Source: an uncultured Collinsella sp. (GTDB lineage: Bacteria; Actinomycetota; Coriobacteriia; Coriobacteriales; Coriobacteriaceae). Taken from it: a stretch of DNA of 28,925 bases. Made by a program: the position numbers and the translations under genes. Of this stretch, positions 1 to 6,350 are shown piece by piece. The stretch is taken from positions 1 to 28,925 of the forward strand of contig CAUCQW010000029.1 in assembly GCA_958445065.1 (NCBI GenBank). Reading direction: 5' to 3'. The notes beneath the pieces were generated by a model. The model was not told where the DNA came from. It was given only the letters and a program-made list of their open reading frames with translations, and made no database searches. Numbering within the stretch: position 1 is the first letter of the stretch; each line of letters begins with the position of its first letter.

Positions 1-141
1 GGGGACGACGTGGCGGCGAGCGCGATCGCGGACAGGGTGTGCCACCACTGCCACCACTGCCACCACTGCCACCTGGTCAAGATAGCCGGCAGGTCCTACA
101 GGCTGAAGGACCTGCCGAGGGACGGACCCGTCAAGGCGTGA
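1..141 (+). CDS. istB: IstB-like ATP-binding protein of IS21 family, C-terminal 46 residues
   Basis: Frame 1 is open from the window edge to TGA at 139-141. The sequence resembles the extreme C-terminus of IS21 helper ATPases: an A-x-A-I-x-D-R segment, then a His-containing stretch, an I-x-G-x-S-Y-R-like segment and a basic tail. IstB is the AAA+ partner of the IstA transposase and selects target DNA. The Walker motifs would lie left of the window. An oddity is a run of Cys-His-His repeats (residues 14-24) encoded by a 9-base tandem repeat (TGCCACCAC, 40-66, then a partial unit to 72). Ordinary family members have one short His-containing helix here. The tail sits directly in front of IS-like terminal repeats, which supports the call. 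Confidence 0.6.
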   Translation, partial: GDDVAASAIADRVCHHCHHCHHCHLVKIAGRSYRLKDLPRDGPVKA

Positions 142-242
142 CCGGAATCGGTGAAAATACGTTAGCGCAAGCGGTGAAGCCGCCTTTGCGCGAACGGCGC
201 GTTTGATTAGTGAAACTGGTGAAAATTAGATTGACGCTAACA
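142..242 (+). repeat. Right terminal region of the IS21-family element
   Basis: Two copies of GGTGAAAAT (150-158 and 218-226) lie between the istB stop and about position 242. The outer copy continues as an AT-containing stretch ending in GACGCTAACA. Read on the other strand it starts TGTTAGCGTC, i.e. with the TG...CA type terminus and multiple internal repeats known for IS21 elements. The exact outer base (about 242) is inferred; the left end and target duplication are outside the window. Confidence 0.6.
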
Positions 243-506
243 GGGGCGTGCCCGTCGCGGCGTTTCACGGGGATGTCTCGCGCCATCCCCGGACCCCTTC
301 GCGCCAAAGGGACGAGTCCCCTTGGAACCCCGGGCCGCCGCCGGCGGGCCGTGAACGGCGGGACAATCACTCGGCTTCAACTCGCGATCGCCCCGCCGGC
401 TCTCGCTCCGGCTCCGTTCGATGGCTCCCCTGGGTCGCCATCACTGCGCCTCCGCTCACCTGTCCCGTTGCACTCCGGTCGATTCGGCCTACGCTTCTCG
501 GGGCAT

Positions 507-621
507 GCAAGATATGTATTCCGTGCAACGGAATATCTTGCCCGGCCGAAGCCGGGATGTGCGAACCGCTCCAAAGTCGCTCCCGCAGAACCGTGCAACA
601 GGCTTACCGGCTGTTGCACGG
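507..621. other. Putative oriT: three inverted repeats next to the relaxase gene
   Basis: Three hairpin-forming repeats stand in series in the roughly 395-base gap between the IS end (242) and the 3' end of the relaxase gene. First, GCAAGATAT (507-515) pairs with 533-541, with an inner TTCCGT/ACGGAA pair. Second, CCCGGC (541-546) pairs with GCCGGG (551-556) around a CGAA loop. Third, CCGTGCAACAG (591-601) pairs perfectly with CTGTTGCACGG (611-621) across nine bases. GTGCAAC recurs at 523-529 and 593-599. Position beside mob genes and hairpin content are typical of transfer origins; no nic site is proven. I see no convincing gene in 243-637. Confidence 0.5.
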
Positions 622-637
622 ACCTCAGATATGAAAG

Positions 638-1573
638 TCAGTCCCGGCCTCTTTCGTCATCCACACCCTCGCGAGCCAGCTCCCACGCGGCCCGTATGGC
701 AAGGTCGATTCCCCTTGCCGTGAACCTCATAATCCGCCCGGTCGAGCGGTTGACGGCGTAGCCGAGCCTCGCGCCGTTGATCTTCCTCGTCTTGCCGAGG
801 GACTCCGAGTGATAGCGGTATTGCAGCGCCCCCCGCTTGGATCGGGCGATCTCGATCCCATCCGATTCCAACCGCCTTGCAAACTCTCCGAAGCGGTCGG
901 GGCAGCTCTTGAGCCTCCCGACCTCCTCTGCCCTCTGGGCGACAATCGCTCGGACCCTTGCGTTCTCGGATTTGTCGGATCTCCCCTTCTTTGCCATCTC
1001 GCGCTCCTCGCGACCGGGCTGGCGCGCGTGCACCTTCGAGTTCGAGAGGCCCCTTTCGAGCTGGCTCAGGCCGTACTTCGTATCGAGCTCCTTCACCGTT
1101 CTCACGCGGGATTTCGCCGCCGCCCTCGCCGGCCCGTCGTTCAGACGCCGCCCAGTCTCGAGGTCCGTCCTATTGATGGCGAGGTGAGCGGCGAATCGGG
1201 CCGATCCATCCGACCTGCACCTCTCCTCATGCAGCACAATCACGATCTCCTGGTTGGGATAGCGCTTGGCGATGTAGTCCCTCGCGTACTCCATGCAACG
1301 CGAGGGCGTCATCGGCCCGCCGTTGCAGGAGCACTCGTCCGGGTTGAAGCCGATCACCTGATGCTGCATGTACGTGCACCTTGCGCCCTGCTTCCCGGGC
1401 CGGTTGTGCCCGGCCGCCTCCCGGGTGGCGTCCATTTCCTCGAACCATCGATCCTCATCGATGATGTGCTGGGTATCGTGGTCCAGGACTTTCTCCCTGT
1501 CCCAATCGAAATACCGCTTGAGGTTTTGGAGGTGCTCCCCGCTCATGACGCTCGCCTGCTTGATTGCGGTCAT
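638..1573 (-). CDS. MOBP-like relaxase / mobilization nuclease
   Basis: Protein of 311 residues that should nick oriT and pilot the transferred strand. Residues 69-80 (Y-M-Q-H-Q-V-I-G-F-N-P-D-E) match the H-x-V-x-S-F-x-P-x-E segment of MobA/VirD2-type relaxases. Residues 113-137 match the metal-binding motif region, with H115 and a later H130-x3-N134 pair. The usual clustered HxH upstream of that last His reads R-F-A here, so the metal site is degenerate or rearranged. ATG at 1573 is chosen because GGGAG (1581-1585) lies 7 bases upstream; the longer reading to 1624 has no such site and runs into traG. The C-terminal half is basic. It is separated by 26 bases from the coupling-protein gene, so the two are probably one transcript. 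Family assignment is fairly sure; nicking activity is not tested. Confidence 0.8.
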   Translation of the reverse strand: MTAIKQASVMSGEHLQNLKRYFDWDREKVLDHDTQHIIDEDRWFEEMDATREAAGHNRPGKQGARCTYMQHQVIGFNPDECSCNGGPMTPSRCMEYARDYIAKRYPNQEIVIVLHEERCRSDGSARFAAHLAINRTDLETGRRLNDGPARAAAKSRVRTVKELDTKYGLSQLERGLSNSKVHARQPGREEREMAKKGRSDKSENARVRAIVAQRAEEVGRLKSCPDRFGEFARRLESDGIEIARSKRGALQYRYHSESLGKTRKINGARLGYAVNRSTGRIMRFTARGIDLAIRAAWELAREGVDDERGRD

Positions 1574-1599
1574 TTTCCAACTCCCTTCAAAAACCGCCG

Positions 1600-3486
1600 T
1601 CAGTCGACGAAGAGGCCGGACCATCCGTCGGCAACAGGCGGCTCCGCGGCCTCTTCCTCGAATTCGGGAGTCCAGAGATCGACGCCGTCCTCACGACCCA
1701 TTTGCCTTGATATCAGCCTGGCCTGGTATTCCATCCTCTTGGCCGCCTCGTGCTCGCGCGTCCCCAGATCGAAGTGCTCCTTCGTCGGCATCCGCGTGCA
1801 ATCGCAGACAGGGGCCCGGAAGCACCCCGCATGTTCCCTGCCCACGCCGTTCTCCGCGGTCTTCACCACGATGACGCCGTCCTTGTCGGGGGACATCTCC
1901 GTCCACTCCCAAGGATGAATCAGGTCGTCGGCGTGCTCGCTGTAGGATGTCGACCCCGTACCGCCCGAAGGCCCCCTGCTCGAGCTGGTTCCCATGGTGT
2001 GCCGCGTCGTCTTCCCGACTAGCTCGGTGAAATACTGGCGGTCCTCGGCCTCGCCCAGTTTCATGGCGACCTTGACGCCGCAGTTTGCCAGGATCTTCTT
2101 CCGTCCGTCGCGCTCGCCGTACTTGTTCAGCTGAGAGATGTTCTGGACTGCGCCCATCCAGAACAGGTCGTACGAGCGCCCAAGGCTGAGAAGGCTAGGC
2201 AGGCACTCGACCTTCGGCAGGTTCCCCCATTCGTCGCCGAGGATGGACACCGGCCGCGGCAGCTTTCCACCAGCTGCGTCCGCGATGGAATACACGGCAG
2301 CGTAGAGCTGCTCGAACAGGACCGCCGCGATCGCGTTGTAGGGGGAGCCCTCGTCCATCACGTGGAGGAACAGCGCGGTCTTCTCGCTCAGGATTCTACT
2401 CGGATCGATATCATCGCCCGAGACCATTCGTGCAATCGGCGCCGAAGCGTAGATCCTCAGGTTGACCTTTAGCGTGGAAACGATGCTCCTCAGCTCGTTG
2501 CCGCCGCTCGAGATGAACTGTGAGGCACGCGAGCGGGCCGGATGCCCCTGCGGCAGGGAACGGAACAGGCCCTTCAGCGGCTCACACGGATCCTCGCCGG
2601 CCCCCTCCGTCCCCAGGCACATGATGTGGTAGACCGTCGCGAGGTGCTTGCAGCCCCGCGGGCAGCCCTCGTCCAGCACGACCAGAAGGATCGTCGCGGC
2701 GAGCAGCGACCGCGCGGATTCCGTCCAGTGGCTCGCCTTCGCATCGCCCTCCCCGGCGATGAGCGTACGGGCGACGGCATCCGCGGCCTGCTCAGCCCCC
2801 GGCAGATTCCCCCCGTTCGCGAGCCTATCGACCATTTCCAGTGGATTGAACGTGTCGCTCTTCTCGGGATGCTGGGCGTCCAGCAGAAGCACCCGGTACC
2901 CGCGACGCTCCAGCTCGTCGCCCGTCAACTCGATGAGCTCACTCTTCACATCGGACACGATAATGGTCTGCGGCCTCGATTCCCCGTCATCCGCCCCATA
3001 CGTCAGCAGATCAATTGTCGGGATCAGCAGCGATCTTGATTTTCCGGCACCCGTTGAGCCGTCGAGGAACATGTGCCGCCTCGGTTCGAACAGATACTTG
3101 GAGCCGAACAGCGTCTTCTCAAACCCGTACACGAATCCTCTGCTTTTCGGCTGTCCGTGCCCGTCCCAAATCTCCGAGCCCCGGATGGTCTCCGGCCCCG
3201 TTTTCACCCGCGCCTCCCCAAGTACACCTCCGTCGGCGGCTCGCTCCTTCGAGGAAGCCGATAGCTGCATGAGCACGAATACCGACAGGAACAGCGCGAA
3301 CGAGGCGAGACAGCCAGGGACGCAATGAGGCCCCACGTTAATCCACCACCAAATGGTGTTATCCACGCTCAGGGTGAATCCGATCGAGCTCAGCTCGATT
3401 GGAAATCCGAGGATCATGCAATCGAGGGGAATGGCGATAAGTGGCGCAAACCCCGCGGTAAGCAGCGCTGCGAAAACCAGCGCCAT
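1600..3486 (-). CDS. VirD4/TraG-type IV coupling protein
   Basis: Protein of 628 residues. Two hydrophobic N-terminal segments (about 1-25 and 55-75) anchor it in the membrane, and a large cytoplasmic ATPase domain follows. Walker A is G-S-T-G-A-G-K-S (143-150), the D-x-K-S-E-L motif is at about 179-184, and Walker B is S-I-L-G-D-E-W-G-N-L-P (414-424). These are the standard marks of coupling proteins that deliver the relaxase-DNA complex to a type IV channel. ATG at 3486 follows AAGGAG at good spacing. An upstream GTG at 3513, immediately after the mobC stop, is possible and would add nine residues. The C-terminus after about 500 is variable, with a Gly/Ser-rich stretch. Having its own coupling protein but no channel genes is typical of some mobilizable elements that borrow a conjugation pore. 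Confidence 0.93.
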   Translation of the reverse strand: MALVFAALLTAGFAPLIAIPLDCMILGFPIELSSIGFTLSVDNTIWWWINVGPHCVPGCLASFALFLSVFVLMQLSASSKERAADGGVLGEARVKTGPETIRGSEIWDGHGQPKSRGFVYGFEKTLFGSKYLFEPRRHMFLDGSTGAGKSRSLLIPTIDLLTYGADDGESRPQTIIVSDVKSELIELTGDELERRGYRVLLLDAQHPEKSDTFNPLEMVDRLANGGNLPGAEQAADAVARTLIAGEGDAKASHWTESARSLLAATILLVVLDEGCPRGCKHLATVYHIMCLGTEGAGEDPCEPLKGLFRSLPQGHPARSRASQFISSGGNELRSIVSTLKVNLRIYASAPIARMVSGDDIDPSRILSEKTALFLHVMDEGSPYNAIAAVLFEQLYAAVYSIADAAGGKLPRPVSILGDEWGNLPKVECLPSLLSLGRSYDLFWMGAVQNISQLNKYGERDGRKKILANCGVKVAMKLGEAEDRQYFTELVGKTTRHTMGTSSSRGPSGGTGSTSYSEHADDLIHPWEWTEMSPDKDGVIVVKTAENGVGREHAGCFRAPVCDCTRMPTKEHFDLGTREHEAAKRMEYQARLISRQMGREDGVDLWTPEFEEEAAEPPVADGWSGLFVD

Positions 3487-3513
3487 GACCACCTTCTCCT
3501 TCACGAGAACCAC

Positions 3514-3858
3514 CTACTCTCTCGCACGGGCGAGTAGGTCGTTGACCCAGCCCACCGCCGTCGAGACGATTGATGTCGCCCGGTTGAGATTATTGAGGAC
3601 GACCGGATCGGACCCGTAGGTGTTGAGGGCGCGGACCGCCTGGTTGAGGTTCGTGCCGATCTTCTTCAACTCAGTCCTGATACCGGCAAGTTCCCCCGCG
3701 TCGGCGACCCTGACCGGCTTCTCGCCGCAGAGCAGGGCGGCATCGCGCATGAAGGAGGACGCCGGCATGTTCATGGCCGCCGCCCTCTCCTCGATAGCCT
3801 TACGCTGCGACTCACTCATCCGTACGTTGATATGCGTATTCATGGAAGTCATAACCAT
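3514..3858 (-). CDS. mobC: MobC-like relaxosome accessory protein
   Basis: Small basic protein of about 110-114 residues. The N-terminal part (N-T-H-I-N-V-R-M-S-E-S-Q-R) looks like the strand and first helix of a ribbon-helix-helix DNA-binding fold. The segment I-G-T-N-L-N-Q-A-V-R-A-L-N is the typical signature of MobC proteins, which help the relaxase open oriT. Three in-frame ATGs lie close together (3858, 3852, 3843); none has a strong ribosome site, so the start is uncertain, and the RHH fold begins right after the third. Its stop abuts the coupling-protein gene, so coupled translation is likely. A longer reading to 4011 would overlap the upstream gene and a GC-rich hairpin and is unlikely. 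Confidence 0.85.
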   Translation of the reverse strand: MVMTSMNTHINVRMSESQRKAIEERAAAMNMPASSFMRDAALLCGEKPVRVADAGELAGIRTELKKIGTNLNQAVRALNTYGSDPVVLNNLNRATSIVSTAVGWVNDLLARARE

Positions 3859-3867
3859 CCAATCCGA

Positions 3868-3898
3868 GCGGGGCCGACGCATCGGCCCCGCCCCTTTT
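3868..3898 (+). terminator. Strong GC hairpin with T-run, reading against the mob genes
   Basis: GCGGGGCCGA (3868-3877) pairs perfectly with TCGGCCCCGC (3882-3891) around a CGCA loop, followed by CCCTTTT. This is terminator-like on the plus strand, although the neighbouring genes are all on minus. It could stop antisense transcription into the replication genes, or act on minus-strand mRNA as a leader structure in front of mobC. The role is unknown. Confidence 0.5.
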
Positions 3899-3899
3899 A

Positions 3900-4175
3900 T
3901 TAAGTTGAAATTGTTTGGAGCATCTGACCGATGCGCCCAATCCTCACCCTCGCCCAGACATCGAAGGGGACTCCCGGCAAGCTGCCGAGATATATACGGT
4001 ATGGTCGCCATTGTTCTCTATAGATATCGAGAGCATCGAGCAGGCGCTTCCATTCCCAAATGAGCTCATCGGCCGAGAGCAGAGGAAGATCCCTGTTCTC
4101 GGCGCGCGCGAGCTCATCGGACGACAAGCATGGATTGGGAGCCCGGTATCCACCAATGTAGGGTCCGGGCTCCAT
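3900..4175 (-). CDS. Small hypothetical protein (91 aa) of the element
   Basis: The ATG at 4175 comes two bases after the stop of the upstream helicase-like gene, which suggests translational coupling; no separate strong ribosome site is seen. The protein has no signal peptide or membrane segment. Its middle is rich in Trp, Leu and acidic residues (D-E-L-I-W-E-W-K-R-L-L-D-A-L), which suggests amphipathic helices, and the C-terminal half is more basic (V-R-I-G-R-I-G-Q-M-L). I do not recognise a family. The operon position between the helicase core and mobC suggests a role in replication or mobilization of the element, for example as a partner of the helicase; that is inference only. Confidence 0.6.
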   Translation of the reverse strand: MEPGPYIGGYRAPNPCLSSDELARAENRDLPLLSADELIWEWKRLLDALDIYREQWRPYRIYLGSLPGVPFDVWARVRIGRIGQMLQTIST

Positions 4176-4177
4176 AA

Positions 4178-5044
4178 TTAGCCGATTTCGGTAAACATCG
4201 CTGCTGGTGCGTTGAACTCAAACTCGACAATACCGCAGGAACCGTAACGGTTCTTTGTGATTGAAGCAATGACGGGCCGTTTTTTAAGCAACATATTGGC
4301 ATTACGCTCTTCGGGCTTATCGCCCTTAATAGAAAGCGACATAACGAGATCTGCCGAATACTCGAACATGTTGCACCCGCCTATCGCCTGAAGCCCGGTG
4401 GTCTGCTTGTCGTAATTAACGCGGTTAATTGATGAGATAGCGAAGAGCGGACAATGGGCCTCATCCACGATTCGGCGGAGCTCGGAAGCGACGAGCTTGA
4501 GACCGATACGCTCGTCGGCAATGCGCAGTTCCTGCGGCAAAGAGACGATTTGCGCGTAATCAACAATAACCAGTGGCGGTTCGCCATGTTTATCGGCAAC
4601 CTCTTCGATTGCCTTTCGCATCCCGGCATATTTAATTTCACCAGGAATGATATACATTCGCTCGGCGATGCTGCGGGCGTAAATGTCGAGAACCTTCTCG
4701 AAGAGCCCGCGTTTGTCCTCAGACATGCCATCGCCGTTCATATCATCGTGCGTGAGCTCGCCGCCCGAGATGCGGGTGAGGCTCTTCGCGAGCATGCTGT
4801 CTCGCCCGAGCTCGCCCTCAAAGATGACCACCGGATGGCCAGCAATGGCCCATCCGTCGGCGATTTGCTGCATAAACGTTGTTTTACCCGTACCGGGTCC
4901 GCCGGGGACGATGCACAGGTATTGACGAAGACCTCCGAGGATAGTATCCAGCGCACCGTGTTCGATATGCCCAAGCGGCCTATTCTTTAAGATACGCAAG
5001 GCGGTCTCGTCGAGGCCGACGCTCATGGGATTTAAAGCCGGCAC
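4178..5044 (-). CDS. DnaB-type helicase core (RecA-like ATPase) of the element
   Basis: Protein of 288 residues comprising essentially only the C-terminal RecA-like domain of replicative helicases. Walker A is G-G-P-G-T-G-K-T-T (48-56), Walker B is L-V-I-V-D-Y-A-Q (158-165), a sensor-like S-S-I-N-R lies at 204-208, and a basic K-N-R-Y-G motif at 264-268 is followed by the F-x-F ending typical of DnaB. The N-terminal primase-interaction domain of DnaB (usual total about 450 aa) is absent. The GTG start at 5044 is supported by GGAGG upstream inside the preceding gene; the ATG at 5026 has no ribosome site. It overlaps the excisionase-like gene by 13 bases. A role in replicating the excised element or loading DNA for transfer is plausible. 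RadA/KaiC-like ATPases are the alternative reading, but the C-terminal motif favours DnaB. Confidence 0.85.
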   Translation of the reverse strand: MPALNPMSVGLDETALRILKNRPLGHIEHGALDTILGGLRQYLCIVPGGPGTGKTTFMQQIADGWAIAGHPVVIFEGELGRDSMLAKSLTRISGGELTHDDMNGDGMSEDKRGLFEKVLDIYARSIAERMYIIPGEIKYAGMRKAIEEVADKHGEPPLVIVDYAQIVSLPQELRIADERIGLKLVASELRRIVDEAHCPLFAISSINRVNYDKQTTGLQAIGGCNMFEYSADLVMSLSIKGDKPEERNANMLLKKRPVIASITKNRYGSCGIVEFEFNAPAAMFTEIG

Positions 5045-5286
5045 GGTTCGCTCGCCTCCAATTCATGGAGGTATGCAAAGAAGCTCGATTCAAGGATGTA
5101 AATGCGGCGGTGCAACGCAATCGCGCGCCCGCTCTCCTTCATCATCTTCGAGGCCGTAACCGGACTCAAGCCGGTTATCTTGCACACTTCAGCGATGCCA
5201 AGAAGGCGCTCGTGGCCCAAGTTGGAATCAGAAGAAACCGCAGTTGATGCTTGTACGGCAGCGTACGGTTCAGGCTCTACAATCAT
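5032..5286 (-). CDS. Excisionase-like / MerR-type HTH DNA-binding protein
   Basis: Protein of 84 residues. The part after residue 27 (L-L-G-I-A-E-V-C-K-I-T-G-L-S-P-V-T-A-S-K-M-M) reads as a winged helix-turn-helix of the excisionase or helix_turn_helix_17 type, followed by a short wing (R-R-I-Y-I-L-E-S-S-F) and a final helix. AAAGGA lies seven bases before the ATG at 5286. Such proteins bend att DNA to favour excision, or act as small regulators of the replication operon. It is the first gene of the minus-strand operon and its 3' end overlaps the helicase gene. It is not adjacent to the integrase, which is separated from it by a plus-strand gene, so a purely regulatory role is also possible. 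Confidence 0.7.
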   Translation of the reverse strand: MIVEPEPYAAVQASTAVSSDSNLGHERLLGIAEVCKITGLSPVTASKMMKESGRAIALHRRIYILESSFFAYLHELEASEPCRL

Positions 5287-5484
5287 GGTAGAATCCTTTC
5301 AGGCTAGCTCGCCCCTCCCCCTTCGTCGCCAAACTTAGATAGGGAAGGGCGGGCGGCTTTTTAATCAATGACCGAAAATAAAATAACTCCTTTCAAACAA
5401 GCTGGTCAGGCGCTTACTGTTTATATTGTAACACTGTCTGTTGCACAATCATATCTAGTTACAGTTCTAATTTCTAATTCACTT

Positions 5485-5523
5485 TCTGACTGTATAGACT
5501 TTATTGTCTGACTGATTTAATAT
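5485..5523 (+). promoter_or_regulatory. Promoter with paired TCTGACTG repeats before the 5549 gene
   Basis: TAGACT (5495-5500), a 17-base spacer and TAATAT (5518-5523) form a plausible sigma-70 promoter. The direct repeat TCTGACTG occurs at 5485-5492 and 5507-5514, 22 bases apart, i.e. about two helical turns, flanking the -35 hexamer. That arrangement suggests binding of a dimeric regulator on one DNA face. The whole divergent gap (5287-5548) is AT-rich compared with its surroundings and must also carry the promoter of the minus-strand operon. Confidence 0.5.
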
Positions 5524-5548
5524 ATATACAACGATGATTGGAGTGGTT

Positions 5549-6313
5549 ATGGGACGTTTACCATTATCCGGAAGTAAGATGCGGAAAATTAAGTTCGGAA
5601 CAACTGTTCAGGCGACGACCCCGGAGAAAATCGAAGAGCTACGCCTCAAGAACCCCGAATCAGTCAGAAGCACCGGCGAGGCTATCGACTATCTATGCAA
5701 CCTGCTCACGGGGTTGCAGCCGAGGGTCGCCAGGGCCCTCGATGAGGCGTGCCTCAGGGAAGCTCGGCAAATCACCAATGAAATGAAGGCCCTTCCCGTT
5801 GACGGATCAGAAGAAATGAGTTTTAGTCAATTGGAACTTTATCGAGAGCAATTCCAGAGGCTCCACGACCATTTCTCTTTATATTGCGAGAAAGAGGAGA
5901 GGCCCCAGGGAATGAGACGGGTCGATCTCCTCGGCGGCGATTACGCTGTCCTCCCCTCCTCTTGGACTTTATTGGAAACAGAGGAATGCGCGAAGTCTTG
6001 CAGCCAGGTCGGAATTATCGAAATTCGCGGCGGCGCAAAATACGATGCGCCTCATTTTGCCTTCTTCCATAACGGAGAGTACAGTCAAAAGGACAAATTG
6101 CAGCGCGCAACCAAACTCTGGCCCCGCATGACCGACGTGATGCGCGACGAGGTCAAACTGGTCACAGATGATGAGGGACATTACCTAAATATGGACGAGC
6201 ACCTAGCCGCCCCCATCATTTGTTATTTCAACCTTCTAGATGCCAGCTACTATCAGTCTATGGAGCTGGAGCCGCCATATGGCGCAATGATCTACCGAAA
6301 CAATGTCGCTTAA
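5549..6313 (+). CDS. Hypothetical protein with possible ribbon-helix-helix N-terminus
   Basis: Protein of 254 residues, not recognised as a known family. ATG at 5549 is preferred because GGAG lies five bases upstream; an earlier ATG at 5534 would overlap the expected transcription start. Residues about 11-50 (basic strand K-I-K-F-G-T-T-V-Q-A, then helices ending in a T-G-E-A-I-D-Y-L segment) resemble a ribbon-helix-helix DNA-binding unit. The rest is mixed and acidic, with a compact C-terminal half containing several aromatic residues. No signal peptide or membrane segment is seen. It stands alone on the plus strand between the integrase and the operon start, with a promoter carrying spaced direct repeats. 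A regulator of the element that binds its own promoter is a reasonable guess; a cargo or defence gene cannot be ruled out. Confidence 0.75.
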   Translation: MGRLPLSGSKMRKIKFGTTVQATTPEKIEELRLKNPESVRSTGEAIDYLCNLLTGLQPRVARALDEACLREARQITNEMKALPVDGSEEMSFSQLELYREQFQRLHDHFSLYCEKEERPQGMRRVDLLGGDYAVLPSSWTLLETEECAKSCSQVGIIEIRGGAKYDAPHFAFFHNGEYSQKDKLQRATKLWPRMTDVMRDEVKLVTDDEGHYLNMDEHLAAPIICYFNLLDASYYQSMELEPPYGAMIYRNNVA

Positions 6314-6342
6314 AAAAGAGGCCCCTTTGGGGCCTCTTTTTT
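6314..6342. terminator. Bidirectional terminator between convergent genes
   Basis: An A-run, GAGGCCCC (6318-6325), a TTT loop, GGGGCCTC (6329-6336) and a T-run to 6342. It serves the 5549-6313 gene on plus and the integrase on minus. Confidence 0.9.
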
Positions 6343-6350
6343 AGCCCTTT

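Noticed and set aside
210..761. Plus-strand reading of 183 codons over the oriT region
   Set aside because: No ribosome site, low-complexity Arg/Ser/Pro composition typical of GC-rich shadows, and it runs through the IS end, three hairpins and the relaxase 3' end.
809..1918. Plus-strand reading of 369 codons
   Set aside because: Antisense of the relaxase and coupling-protein genes, whose motifs are unmistakable on the minus strand.
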